From positions 3,869,001 through 3,933,000 of the forward strand of contig NZ_CP139979.1 of the NCBI RefSeq assembly GCF_034424525.1: DNA of 64,000 nt, in the 5' to 3' direction. The position numbers and the translations under genes were made by a program. The DNA is from Sphingobium yanoikuyae (GTDB lineage: Bacteria > Pseudomonadota > Alphaproteobacteria > Sphingomonadales > Sphingomonadaceae). Below are positions 35,868 through 44,554 of the stretch, piece by piece. How positions within the stretch are numbered: the first letter of the stretch is position 1; the number at the start of each line of letters is the position of its first letter. A model generated the notes under the pieces. That model was not told where the DNA came from. It did no database searches and saw only the letters and a program-made list of their open reading frames with translations.

Positions 35868-36821
35868 ATGCATGTCCTGCTGACCGGATCGTCGGGCTGG
35901 CTGGGCCGTTTCCTGGCGCCGATGCTGCGCGCGGCGGGACATGCTGTGACCGGCCTGGACGTCGCGCCGGGCCGGGGCACCGACATCATCGGATCGGTCG
36001 CCGACCGGGCGCTGATCGACCGGGCCTTTGCCGAGCGCGGGATCGAAGCGGTGATCCATGGCGGCGCGTTGCACAAGCCGGACATCGCCCGCTACCCCGC
36101 CCAGGCCTTCATCGGCGTCAATGTCACCGGCACGCGCAACCTGCTGGAGGCTGCGGTCGCGGCGGGGCATGACCGCTTCGTCATGACATCCACCACGTCG
36201 CTGATGATCAGCCAGGCGGTGCGCGACGAGGCGGGCGACGCGGCGGTGTGGCTGGACGAGCAGAGCGGGCCGCTGGAGCCGCGCAACATCTATGGCGTGA
36301 CCAAGCTGGCGGCCGAGGGGCTGTGCCGGGTGCAGCAACTGGAGCAGGGCATTGGCTGCACCATCTTGCGTACTGCCCGCTTCTTCCCGGAGGATGACGA
36401 CACGGACGCCAGCCTGTCGGGGCAGAATCTGAAGGCCAATGAATTTCTCCATCGCCGGCTGACGGTCGAGGATGCGGCGCGAGCGCATCTGGTCGCGCTG
36501 GAACGGACGCCGCCGGCGCGCTGCGAAACCTATCTGGTGTCGGCACCGACGCCCTTCTGTCGGGAGGACGCCATCGAACTGAAACGCGATGCGGCAGCGG
36601 TGATCGCGCGGCATTTTCCGGAAGCCGCAGAGCTATATGCCCGGCGTGGCTGGCAACTGCCGGCGTCAATCGGCCGGGTCTATGACGCGGGGTTGGCGCA
36701 GCGCCAGATGGGGTTTCGCTGCGCGACGGCCTTTGCCGCGATCCTGACGGCGCTGGCGAATGATGCGGCGATGCCGTTCATCCACGACGCCGATTATGTG
36801 TCGCCGGCGGTGCAAAGTTGA
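35868..36821 (+). CDS. NAD(P)-dependent epimerase/dehydratase (extended SDR)
   Basis: This 317-residue nucleotide-sugar type SDR has the Rossmann motif TGSSGWLG near residue 7, the ADP-ribose region HGGALHKPDIARYP and the catalytic pair in NIYGVTKLAAEG (Tyr-x-x-x-Lys). The substrate-binding end lacks features that name a substrate; the segment LSGQNLKANEFLHRRLTVED is variable. Nearby galU makes UDP-glucose, but it is on the other strand 337 bp away, so a joint pathway is only a guess. It follows ssb after 29 bp. Confidence 0.85.
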   Translation: MHVLLTGSSGWLGRFLAPMLRAAGHAVTGLDVAPGRGTDIIGSVADRALIDRAFAERGIEAVIHGGALHKPDIARYPAQAFIGVNVTGTRNLLEAAVAAGHDRFVMTSTTSLMISQAVRDEAGDAAVWLDEQSGPLEPRNIYGVTKLAAEGLCRVQQLEQGIGCTILRTARFFPEDDDTDASLSGQNLKANEFLHRRLTVEDAARAHLVALERTPPARCETYLVSAPTPFCREDAIELKRDAAAVIARHFPEAAELYARRGWQLPASIGRVYDAGLAQRQMGFRCATAFAAILTALANDAAMPFIHDADYVSPAVQS

Positions 36822-37158
36822 CAGTGAAGCTGACAGTTTGAGCCCATTGTTGCGTTACTGATTTGAAAGCAGCCATTCCGATCATTCGTTACTTTTAATC
36901 ACGAATGATGATCGATCCGCTGCATCAGTGTGAGTGGAGAGATGGATGTGACTCTCCGCTCGCATTATGCGATAATGATTTGCATGAGCAAGATTGAAGC
37001 TGCCATCGGTGTGCCAATCCGGCAGATAGTCCGCCCGCTGCAACTGGCAATCGGTGGCACCATCACCCTGTCGGGCATCGGGATTTTGCTGGCACAGGCC
37101 GTCCGCCTGCTCTGACGGTCAGCAGGGGCGACCAGCGGCCACCCCTGCGGATCGAAGC
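36822..37158. other. Sparse 337-bp intergenic region with a dyad and a microORF
   Basis: This is one of the least GC-rich parts of the window. It holds a perfect 9-bp inverted repeat (ATCATTCGT 36881-36889, ACGAATGAT 36901-36909, 11 bases between), the near-repeat GCATTATGCGATAATGATTTGCAT at its middle (36962-36985; GATAATGAT resembles a Fur half-site) and a possible 43-codon gene at 36984-37115. Otherwise no gene is seen. Confidence 0.6.
36984..37115 (+). CDS. Possible microprotein with one membrane span
   Basis: The ATG at 36984 opens 43 residues: a polar start (MSKIEAAIGVPIRQIVRPL) and a hydrophobic stretch (LAIGGTITLSGIGILLAQAV). The frame extends upstream to a GTG at 36930, but that part is not conserved-looking. 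No clear Shine-Dalgarno precedes the ATG. It may be a small membrane protein or chance; its coding status is uncertain. Confidence 0.35.
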   Translation: MSKIEAAIGVPIRQIVRPLQLAIGGTITLSGIGILLAQAVRLL

Positions 37159-38037
37159 CTAGTTGGCCAGTTCGGCCTTCGCGAAGTCGCGGATATGGGC
37201 GCCGATATCCTCGCGCTCCAGCGCCAGGGCGAGGTTCGCCTCGATATAGCCGGCCTTGGAGCCGCAGTCGAAACGGCGACCGTCGAAGGTGACACCGTGG
37301 AAGGGCTGCTTGCCGATCAGCGAGGCCATGGCATCGGTCAGCTGGATCTCGCCGCCCGCGCCCTTTTCCTGGGTTTCCAGGATCGTCATGACGTCGGGCT
37401 GCAGGATATAGCGGCCGGGCAGGATGAGGTTGGAGGGGGCGGTGCCGAGCTTGGGCTTTTCCACCAGGCCCTTCACCTCGGTCAGGGCGCCGTCGCGCGC
37501 GCCCGGATCGATCACGCCATAGCTGGGCGTCTGGTCCATCGGGATTTCGAGCGCGCAGACCAGATTGCCGCCGACCTTTTCATAGGCCTCGACCATCTGC
37601 TTCATGCAGCCATTGCCGGGCGCGCCCTTCATGAACTCGTCGGGCAGGATGATGGCGAACGGTTCGTCACCGACGATGTCGCGGGCACACCAGATGGCGT
37701 GGCCAAGGCCCAGCGGCTCCTGCTGGCGCAGGAACACTGCATCACCGGGCGCCAGGCGCGTCCCTTCGAGTGCCGACAGATCCTTGCCGCGCTCGCGCTG
37801 GGTGATCTCGCATTCGAAGGCGATGTCGAAATAATCCTCGATCGCGCCCTTGCCGCGTCCGGTGACGAAGATCATCTGCTCGATCCCCGCTTCGCGCGCT
37901 TCATCCACCGCATATTGGATCAGCGGACGATCGACCACGGGCAGCAATTCCTTGGGCACCGACTTGGTGGCGGGCAGGAAACGCGTGCCAAGACCGGCGA
38001 CAGGAAAGACGGCTTTGCGAATCGGTTTGTTCGACAT
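37159..38037 (-). CDS. galU: UTP-glucose-1-phosphate uridylyltransferase
   Basis: This 292-residue enzyme makes UDP-glucose for capsule, glycolipid and exopolysaccharide synthesis. Typical motifs are VAGLGTRFLPATKSVPKELL near residue 12 (nucleotide site), VTGRGKGAIEDYFD, QQEPLGLGHAIWCARD and EIQLTDAMASLI near residue 235. It is transcribed alone, leftward. In sphingomonads UDP-glucose feeds sphingan-like exopolymers and glycosphingolipids (family knowledge). Confidence 0.97.
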   Translation of the reverse strand: MSNKPIRKAVFPVAGLGTRFLPATKSVPKELLPVVDRPLIQYAVDEAREAGIEQMIFVTGRGKGAIEDYFDIAFECEITQRERGKDLSALEGTRLAPGDAVFLRQQEPLGLGHAIWCARDIVGDEPFAIILPDEFMKGAPGNGCMKQMVEAYEKVGGNLVCALEIPMDQTPSYGVIDPGARDGALTEVKGLVEKPKLGTAPSNLILPGRYILQPDVMTILETQEKGAGGEIQLTDAMASLIGKQPFHGVTFDGRRFDCGSKAGYIEANLALALEREDIGAHIRDFAKAELAN

Positions 38038-38128
38038 GGGACTCCGTTCTCGATGAGTGCCGGCTCGCTTGGGGGGATCGCGAACCGGGAGAAAAAGGTC
38101 AAGCGCTACGGCAACTTGTCTTTATGGG

Positions 38129-38608
38129 TCAGATCGTCAGAAGACGCTGTGCAACCTGTTCCAGCGCCGCAATTTCATTATCCAAATGCTCCAGGCTTAC
38201 ATATTGAGCATTGTTACGTAAGTCGCGGCACAGAAAGCCTTCAGGTGACGGCTGCTGAAAGCCGCCGATGATGAGGGTACGGAAACGGTCGATCCGCTGG
38301 AGATCGCGCTCGACCTCCGCAATTTCGGTCAGCCCGGCCGCGTTGCGCCGATCCCGCATGGCGACGGTCGTGCGCAATTCGGTCATCAGCTTGGTCATGG
38401 TCGGCCGCGTGCGGGCCCCCACGGTGCGGACGTCGCCCATGGTTTCCCGCAGTTCGGCCAGCCGCGCCTCCAGACTATGTTCCAGCATCGTCCAGGCGCA
38501 GACCAGCCGACCGATACCGCACAATAATGCCGCATCTTCCGGCGCATAGGCCGCAACCGGCTTCGTCACCTTGTCGTCCTGCGCCAATTCCGCGCTCACG
38601 CCCCGCAT
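38129..38608 (-). CDS. Hypothetical protein, helical
   Basis: This 159-residue protein (if started at ATG 38608; ATG 38617 and a later GTG are alternatives) is not recognised. It is predominantly helical, with a central part ALLCGIGRLVCAWTMLEHSL followed by charged segments (GLTEIAEVERDLQRIDRFRT) and a leucine-rich end (YVSLEHLDNEIAALEQVAQR). There is no signal peptide or membrane span. The gene lies between galU and the SDHAF4 homologue with gaps on both sides. No function is proposed. Confidence 0.7.
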   Translation of the reverse strand: MRGVSAELAQDDKVTKPVAAYAPEDAALLCGIGRLVCAWTMLEHSLEARLAELRETMGDVRTVGARTRPTMTKLMTELRTTVAMRDRRNAAGLTEIAEVERDLQRIDRFRTLIIGGFQQPSPEGFLCRDLRNNAQYVSLEHLDNEIAALEQVAQRLLTI

Positions 38609-38766
38609 ACTCCTCATGCCCCTGAATCTGCGCAGACCCGGCCGGAAAGGCCAGAGCAACGGGTCGCGCTCGCCCGCTAGCCGGGCACGGGCCAGCGGAA
38701 TATGTGCTGAAACGTCGGCAAGCCGAACAAGTTGCGTTCAGCGGTGGCCGATCGGAAGGCGCCAGA

Positions 38767-38940
38767 TCAGAAGTCGATGGCGATGCCCTTGCGCTCCCAG
38801 TCGCCATAGCGGACCGGGCTCAGCTCCTCGTCCAGCACCAACTGCTGGTCGACCGGGTCAGGCTGGGGCACGGGCGGGCTCTTGGAGAGATGCTCGGGCG
38901 CCTTCACATGCGCCGGGCGCTTGCCGTTGAAATGTCCCAT
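38767..38940 (-). CDS. Succinate dehydrogenase assembly factor 4 homologue (DUF1674)
   Basis: This 57-residue frame starts [20 protein letters not shown] and ends in the family signature [17 protein letters not shown], which is the diagnostic C-terminus of DUF1674/SDHAF4 proteins. In mitochondria SDHAF4 binds the flavinylated SdhA subunit and promotes complex II assembly. No sdh genes are in the window. A possible AAAGGCCC ribosome-binding stretch precedes the ATG. Such short genes are easily missed. Confidence 0.88.
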   Translation of the reverse strand: MGHFNGKRPAHVKAPEHLSKSPPVPQPDPVDQQLVLDEELSPVRYGDWERKGIAIDF

Positions 38941-39027
38941 GGCGGGCCTTTCGATTGCGGAGCGCGCGCGGCAACCCCATATTCAGTGTCAGGCCCGCTA
39001 TCTGGGCCGCAAAGGAGCGATGTGCAA

Positions 39028-39999
39028 GTGAGTGGTTTTCGCACGGTGATGCTGTTGTCGGCGCTGACGGCGCTGTTCATGGCGCTGGGCTATACGCTGG
39101 GCGGCAGCGGCGGCGCGGTGATTGCCCTGCTGGTGGCGGCGGGGATGAACCTGTTCACCTTCTGGAATGCCGACAAGATCGTGCTCTCCATGCACAATGC
39201 GCGCGAGGTGGATGCGCAGAGCGCGCCCGAATTTTACGGCATGGTCCAGGCGCTGAGCCAGCGCGCAGGCCTGCCGATGCCGCGCGTCTATGTGATCGAC
39301 CAGGATGCGCCCAACGCCTTTGCCACTGGCCGCAACCCCGAAAATGCTGCCGTGGCGGCGACCACCGGCCTGCTCAACATGCTGACCCGCGACGAGGTGG
39401 CGGGCGTGATGGCGCATGAACTGGGCCATGTGAAGAATCGCGACACCCTGATCATGACGATGGTGGCGACCATTGCCGGTGCCATTTCGATGCTGGCCAA
39501 TTTCGGCCTCTTCTTCCGCGGCGGCAATGAGGAGAATGGCCATAGCAACATGATCGCGACCTTGCTGGCGGTGATCGTCGCCCCCTTTGCCGCGATGATC
39601 GTGCAGATGGCGATCAGCCGCACCCGCGAATATGGCGCCGACCAGGCCGGGGCGGAGATCAGCGGCAATCCGCGCGCGCTCGCCTCCGCCCTCGCCAAGA
39701 TTTCCGGCCGGGCCGAGCTGATCCCCAACCCGGTGGCCGAGCGCAATCCCGCCGCCGCGCAGCTCTATATCGTGCCGGTACATGTGAGCGAGTTGTTCTC
39801 GACCCATCCGGCGACCGAGAAGCGCATCGCCGCGCTGGAGGAGATTGCGCAGGATATGGGGCAGAGCGGTAGCCCACCGCCCGTGAGCATGTCGGGGCAA
39901 GAACGAGCGACGCAGGCATCGGCGCTGTCTCCGGTGGCGCCGCCGGTGGCATCGCCCAAGCCGCGCCGCAGCGCCCTTGACCCGCACGGGCGCGACTGA
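39028..39999 (+). CDS. htpX: Zinc metalloprotease HtpX
   Basis: This inner-membrane M48 protease clears misfolded membrane proteins. The zinc site HELGH is in [17 protein letters not shown] near residue 132, and the third ligand is the Glu region of [19 protein letters not shown]. Two N-terminal spans ([18 protein letters not shown]) and two later spans are visible. GTG starts at 39022 and 39028 are both possible after an AAGGAG site at 39012-39017; 39028 gives MSGFRTV and 323 residues. The C-terminal tail after [20 protein letters not shown] is a Pro/Ser-rich extension of about 60 residues. Confidence 0.95.
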   Translation: MSGFRTVMLLSALTALFMALGYTLGGSGGAVIALLVAAGMNLFTFWNADKIVLSMHNAREVDAQSAPEFYGMVQALSQRAGLPMPRVYVIDQDAPNAFATGRNPENAAVAATTGLLNMLTRDEVAGVMAHELGHVKNRDTLIMTMVATIAGAISMLANFGLFFRGGNEENGHSNMIATLLAVIVAPFAAMIVQMAISRTREYGADQAGAEISGNPRALASALAKISGRAELIPNPVAERNPAAAQLYIVPVHVSELFSTHPATEKRIAALEEIAQDMGQSGSPPPVSMSGQERATQASALSPVAPPVASPKPRRSALDPHGRD

Positions 40000-40038
40000 G
40001 TTTTTGCGCGCGGAGCGGAAAGCGCGTAGGGGCCGCTG

Positions 40039-41349
40039 ATGTCCCGTCGTCCTAACGCCCGTTCCGGTGCCCCGCGCGCCGATGATGTTCCCGGCCTGCC
40101 CGCACGCCGCGCGGCCCTGAAGCTGCTGGACGCCGTCTTGCGTCGGGGCGATCCGCTGGAAATCGCGCTGCATGGCGCGACCCAGGGGCTGGCCGACCGG
40201 GCCGACCGCGCGCTGGTCCATGCCATCGTCGCCGAGACGTTGCGCCATTTGCCCGATCTCGACGCGCTGATCGACGGCGCGACCAAGCAGCCGCTGCCCG
40301 ATGATGCCAAGGCGCGGATGGTGCTGCGCATCGCGCTGATCCAGGTGCTGGCGCTGGGCACCGCGCCCCATGCGGCGATCGCCACCGCGCTGCCGCTGGT
40401 CGATGGCGGGCCGCGCAAGCTGGTCCATGGCGTGTTCGGCACCGTGACCCGCGCCGAGCCGAGCCTGCCCGTGCCGCCCACCCTGCCCGCCGACGTCGCC
40501 GAACGCTGGACCGGGCAATGGGGCAAGGCGATGCCGCTGGCCGCCGCCCACGCCTATGCCGTGCGCCCGCCGGTCGACATCAGCCTGCGCGATCCGGCCG
40601 AGACCGGCAAATGGGTCGAGGCGCTGGGCGGCACCAGCTTTGCGTCCGGCCATGTCCGCCTGCCCGAGGGGGCGGTCGTGCCCGAATTGCCCGGTTTTGC
40701 CGAGGGGGCCTGGTGGGTGCAGGATATCGCTGCCTCCTGCCCGGCCCGGCTGCTGGGCGCGGGCGAAGGCCGGACCGTGCTGGACCTGTGCGCCGCGCCG
40801 GGCGGCAAGACGATGCAGTTGGCGGCGGCCGGATGGGCCGTGACCGCGGTCGACCAGTCGAAGAAGCGGCTGGAGCGGCTGAGCGAAAATCTGGCCCGCA
40901 CCGGCCTGTCGGCCGATGTCGTGCAGGCGGACCTGCGCCAATGGGCACCCGAGGCGCCGGTCGATGCGCTGCTGCTCGACGCGCCCTGCACCGCCACCGG
41001 CATCTATCGCCGTCATCCCGACGTTTTGCACCGCATCGGCCCGCGCCAGATCGCGGAACTGGCCGAACTGCAGGGCGAACTGCTGGCCCGCGTCGCTGAC
41101 TGGGTGAAGCCGGGCGGGACGCTGATCTACGCCACCTGCTCGCTGGAGCAGGCCGAGGGCGAGGCGCAGATGAGCCGCTTCCTGGCGGCGCTTCCCGATT
41201 TCCAGGTCCAGCCAGCGCAGGCAGACGAACTGCCCATCGGCATGGCGCCCAGCGCCGACGGCTGGCTGCGCACCCTGCCCGACACGCTGGCGGAGCAGGG
41301 CGGCACCGACGGCTTTTTCGTTGCAAGGATCGTGCGCATCGGGAACTAA
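40039..41349 (+). CDS. rsmB: 16S rRNA (cytosine-967-C5)-methyltransferase RsmB
   Basis: This 436-residue protein has an N-terminal NusB-like RNA-binding domain (about residues 20-150) and a C-terminal SAM methyltransferase domain. The SAM site is VLDLCAAPGGKTMQLA, the first catalytic cysteine is in LLDAPCTATGIYRRHPDV and the second is in YATCSLEQAEGEAQM. It heads the rightward run rsmB, PAS gene, rpe, heparinase-like gene. Confidence 0.95.
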   Translation: MSRRPNARSGAPRADDVPGLPARRAALKLLDAVLRRGDPLEIALHGATQGLADRADRALVHAIVAETLRHLPDLDALIDGATKQPLPDDAKARMVLRIALIQVLALGTAPHAAIATALPLVDGGPRKLVHGVFGTVTRAEPSLPVPPTLPADVAERWTGQWGKAMPLAAAHAYAVRPPVDISLRDPAETGKWVEALGGTSFASGHVRLPEGAVVPELPGFAEGAWWVQDIAASCPARLLGAGEGRTVLDLCAAPGGKTMQLAAAGWAVTAVDQSKKRLERLSENLARTGLSADVVQADLRQWAPEAPVDALLLDAPCTATGIYRRHPDVLHRIGPRQIAELAELQGELLARVADWVKPGGTLIYATCSLEQAEGEAQMSRFLAALPDFQVQPAQADELPIGMAPSADGWLRTLPDTLAEQGGTDGFFVARIVRIGN

Positions 41350-41400
41350 GGCTTAACCATGAGGGGCTTAAGGTGAGGTCCTTCGCTGGAAAGGCCCGCC

Positions 41401-41886
41401 TTGCGTCCGACCGAACCCCTGCCCCTGCATCATAGCTGGCCGCTTTACGACCTGCGCGAGCATCTCGCGCCGGTGGTGCTGGACCAGGATATTGCGGGGA
41501 ATGAGGCGGCGCTGGCCGATCGGGGGCTGGGCCTGTGGCATTGCAATCTGGCCGACAACAGCATCAGCTGGACCCAGGGCGTCTATGACATATTCGGGCT
41601 GGAGCCGGGCAGCATCGTGCCCCGGCCGCTGTCGGTGTCGCTCTATGCCCATGACAGCCGCGAGGCGATGGAACGGCTGCGCGCCTATGCCATCCGCCAC
41701 CAGCGCGGCTTCACCCTGGACGTCGATATTCGCCGCCCGGACGGTAGCGATTGCGCGATGCGGCTGATCGCCGCGCCGGTGCTGCTGGACGGCGAAACGG
41801 TGGCGCTGCACGGGGTCAAGCAATGGCTGCCCAAGGATGTCGGCGCGCCGGTCAGACTGGAACCCACGACCTTCTTCATCCCCTGA
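41401..41886 (+). CDS. Single PAS-domain protein
   Basis: The start is TTG at 41401, giving 161 residues. Residues about 40-140 match a PAS fold of the PAS_3 class: GLGLWHCNLADNSISWTQGV, YDIFGLEPG, and VDIRRPDGSDCAMRLIAAPV. There is no output domain, so it may sense a ligand and act through another protein. The gap after rsmB holds two CTTAA motifs 15 bp apart (about 41352 and 41367), which loosely resemble CtrA half-sites but with wrong spacing. Confidence 0.75.
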   Translation: MRPTEPLPLHHSWPLYDLREHLAPVVLDQDIAGNEAALADRGLGLWHCNLADNSISWTQGVYDIFGLEPGSIVPRPLSVSLYAHDSREAMERLRAYAIRHQRGFTLDVDIRRPDGSDCAMRLIAAPVLLDGETVALHGVKQWLPKDVGAPVRLEPTTFFIP

Positions 41887-41958
41887 TGCGACTCATCGCC
41901 GCACGGCGCAAATCATGCGTTGCCCTCGCCCCAAGGGAGGGCTAATGCGAGCGGTCAA

Positions 41959-42621
41959 ATGACCCATCCCATTCTCATCTCTCCGTCCATCCTGTCCGCC
42001 GATTTCGCACGGCTGGGCGAGGAAGTCCGCGCCATCGACGAAGCCGGTTGCGACTGGATCCATATCGACGTGATGGACGGCCATTTCGTGCCCAACATCA
42101 CCATCGGTCCAGCCGTGGTGAAGGCGCTGCGCCCGCACACGAAAAAGCCGTTCGACGTGCATCTGATGATCTCGCCGGTGGACCAGTATCTCGACGCCTT
42201 CGCCCAGGCCGGCGCCGACATCATCACCGTCCATCCCGAGGCCGGCCCGCACATCCACCGCACCGTGCAGCATATCAAGTCGCTGGGCGTACAGGCGGGC
42301 GTGGTGCTGAACCCCGGCACCCCGGCCAAGATGCTGGACTATCTGATCGACGATATCGACCTGATCCTGGTGATGAGCGTCAATCCCGGCTTTGGCGGCC
42401 AGAGCTTCATCGAGAATCAGCTGCGCAAGATCGAGGCGTGCCGCAAGATGATCGAGAAGAGCGGCCGTGACATCCGCCTGCAGGTCGATGGCGGCATCGA
42501 CATCAACACCGCGCCCAAGGCGATCGCGGCGGGCGCCGACGTGCTGGTGGCCGGCACCGCGACCTTCCGTGGCGGCCCGGCCGCCTATGCCGACAATATC
42601 AGGACGCTGCGGGGCGGGTGA
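41959..42621 (+). CDS. rpe: Ribulose-phosphate 3-epimerase
   Basis: This 220-residue TIM-barrel enzyme interconverts ribulose 5-phosphate and xylulose 5-phosphate. The start ATG at 41959 gives [20 protein letters not shown]. The metal/active-site motifs are [20 protein letters not shown] (Asp, His), [28 protein letters not shown] and [12 protein letters not shown]. The stop overlaps the next gene start by 4 bp (GTGA). Confidence 0.96.
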   Translation: MTHPILISPSILSADFARLGEEVRAIDEAGCDWIHIDVMDGHFVPNITIGPAVVKALRPHTKKPFDVHLMISPVDQYLDAFAQAGADIITVHPEAGPHIHRTVQHIKSLGVQAGVVLNPGTPAKMLDYLIDDIDLILVMSVNPGFGGQSFIENQLRKIEACRKMIEKSGRDIRLQVDGGIDINTAPKAIAAGADVLVAGTATFRGGPAAYADNIRTLRGG

Positions 42622-44384
42622 CGAACCAGCGGCGCCAGTCCTCCCCTGTCGCGGTCGACGCCGGTCATGAACCGGCCGACGACGGCATCGAACAGGGCAA
42701 GCGGCTCATCCGCGTCGCGGATGACAAGGGCCTGTCGCTGGCCGAGCGGATCGCCAATCATTTCTATCGGCTGAGCTGGAAGACGCCGCTGCACAGCCGG
42801 CGGCTGAAGGGCAAATATCCGCTCAAACTGCTGGCGGTGCCGGACGATGTCGTGCCCGGCGACCCGCGCGCCGGCCAGGCGATCCGCGCCGGCTATTTCC
42901 TGTTCCGGGGCCAGAAGCTGGCGATCGACACGGTCGATTTCGGCAAATTGGCGGTCGGCCCGGCCTTCACCGACTATCTGCACAGCTTCCGCTGGCTGCG
43001 CGACCTGTCGACCGCCGCGACGCGCGAGCAGGGCGCGCCGGTGGCCGAGGCGCTGATGCGCAAATGGCTGGCCGCCCATGCCGAAACGCCGAGCGACCCG
43101 GCCTGGCGCGCCGACAATGCGGCCTGGCGGCTGCTGTTCTGGACCGCCCATGCGCCGCTGATCCTGTCGTCGAGCGACCTTGTCTATCGGTCGCTGGTGC
43201 TCAACTGCATCGCCCGCACCGCGCGCCATCTGGACCAGAGCGCGGACAAGGCCGCGCCGGGCCTGCCGCGTCTGGTCGCCTGGGGCGGGATCGTCGCGGC
43301 GTCGATGCTGATGCCCGGCGGCAATCCGCGCAAGCTGTTCGGCGAAGCGGGCCTGAAGCGCGCGATCGACAGCGCCTTCCATGCCGATGGCGGCATCATT
43401 TCCCGGTCGCCGCTGGCGCAGCTGGAAGGCGTGATGCTGCTGGCGATGGTGGTCGCGGTCTATGAGGTGCGACGCGAACAGGTGCCCGGCTTCCTGATCG
43501 ACGGGCTGAGCCGCGCGGTGCCGGCCTTGCTGGGCCTGACCCATGGCGATGGGGGTCTGGGCAACTGGCAGGGCGCTGGCGCGGTCGACCCCGACATGGT
43601 CGAGGCGCTGGTGCAGGCCAGCCGGGTGCGGACCCGGCCGCTGCGCCAGGCGCGCGACTGGGGCTATCAGCGGATCAGCGCCGGCAATACGGTGGTGCAG
43701 ATCGATGCGGCGCCGCCGCCGGTCGCGCGCCTGGCCGCCGCCGGCTGCGCCTCCACCGGCGCGATCGAGATCAGCGACGGGCGGCTGCGGCTGGTCATCA
43801 ATTGCGGCGGCGCGGCGCTGGAAGGCGCCTATATCCCGCGCGATCTGGCCCAGGCGCTGCGCTCCACCGCGGCGCACAGCACATTGGTGCTGGACGACAG
43901 CAATTCGACCGCGCTGATGCCCGACGGCACGCTGGGCAAGGGCGTGACCGAGGTCGAGCTGAACCGGCAGGAGCTGGACAATGGCAGCCGGGTGGAGCTG
44001 AGCCATGACGGCTATGTCCGCCGCATGGGCTATGTCCACCGCCGCCTGCTGATGATGAGCGGCGACGGCAAGGAAGTGCGCGGCGAGGATATGCTGACCC
44101 CGGCGACGCGCGGCAAGAAGCCGGTCAAGCGGCCGGTGCAGCTGCGCTTTCATCTGGCGCCCGGCGTGGAACCGACCCTGACCGCCGACAGCCAGGGCGC
44201 GCTGTTGCGGATCGAGCTGGGCGCGCTGTGGCAGTTCCGGACCGGGGCCGGCGTGCTGAGCGTCGAGGATAGCCTGTGGGTCGATGGCGACGGCCGCCCC
44301 CACCCCACAAGGCAGCTGGTGGTGACGAGCGAGGCACTGCCGGGCGGCTCCAGCATCGGCTGGCTGTTCAAGCGGGTCGGCTGA
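42618..44384 (+). CDS. Heparinase II/III family protein
   Basis: This 588-residue protein starts at GTG 42618 in a 4-bp overlap with rpe. Its N-terminal half is an alpha-toroid (about residues 60-340) and the C-terminal part is the heparinase II/III-like beta-sandwich with [20 protein letters not shown]. There is no clear signal peptide. Family members cleave acidic polysaccharides or occur in exopolysaccharide metabolism, but the substrate cannot be inferred. Being coupled to rpe and close to purH looks like conserved sphingomonad synteny (from memory). Confidence 0.85.
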   Translation: MTNQRRQSSPVAVDAGHEPADDGIEQGKRLIRVADDKGLSLAERIANHFYRLSWKTPLHSRRLKGKYPLKLLAVPDDVVPGDPRAGQAIRAGYFLFRGQKLAIDTVDFGKLAVGPAFTDYLHSFRWLRDLSTAATREQGAPVAEALMRKWLAAHAETPSDPAWRADNAAWRLLFWTAHAPLILSSSDLVYRSLVLNCIARTARHLDQSADKAAPGLPRLVAWGGIVAASMLMPGGNPRKLFGEAGLKRAIDSAFHADGGIISRSPLAQLEGVMLLAMVVAVYEVRREQVPGFLIDGLSRAVPALLGLTHGDGGLGNWQGAGAVDPDMVEALVQASRVRTRPLRQARDWGYQRISAGNTVVQIDAAPPPVARLAAAGCASTGAIEISDGRLRLVINCGGAALEGAYIPRDLAQALRSTAAHSTLVLDDSNSTALMPDGTLGKGVTEVELNRQELDNGSRVELSHDGYVRRMGYVHRRLLMMSGDGKEVRGEDMLTPATRGKKPVKRPVQLRFHLAPGVEPTLTADSQGALLRIELGALWQFRTGAGVLSVEDSLWVDGDGRPHPTRQLVVTSEALPGGSSIGWLFKRVG

Positions 44385-44516
44385 CCCGCATCGCACCGGC
44401 GCAATGTTGCACCATCGTGACAATGTCCGTTTTTTCCTATGAACAGCCCGGACAAGGGCGCATGCAAGAGGGGCGACCCGAGGCCCGTTTGCTACCAATC
44501 AACGACCTCGCTCTCA

Positions 44517-44545
44517 GGCCCGGCCACTTTCAGCGGCCGGGCCGC
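44517..44545. terminator. Terminator between the heparinase-like gene and the S9 peptidase
   Basis: GGCCCGGCC (44518-44526) and GGCCGGGCC (44536-44544) pair perfectly around a 9-base loop in the gap between convergent genes. The T-tract is weak. Confidence 0.65.
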
Positions 44546-44554
44546 TAGAGCCTT

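Noticed and set aside
42585..44498. 637-residue minus-strand ORF opposite the heparinase-like gene
   Set aside because: Antisense shadow; the sense frame has overlapping start with rpe and family architecture.
44276..44548. 90-residue ORF across the heparinase-like gene end and the following gap
   Set aside because: It overlaps a real coding end in another frame and a terminator hairpin, with no recognisable domain.
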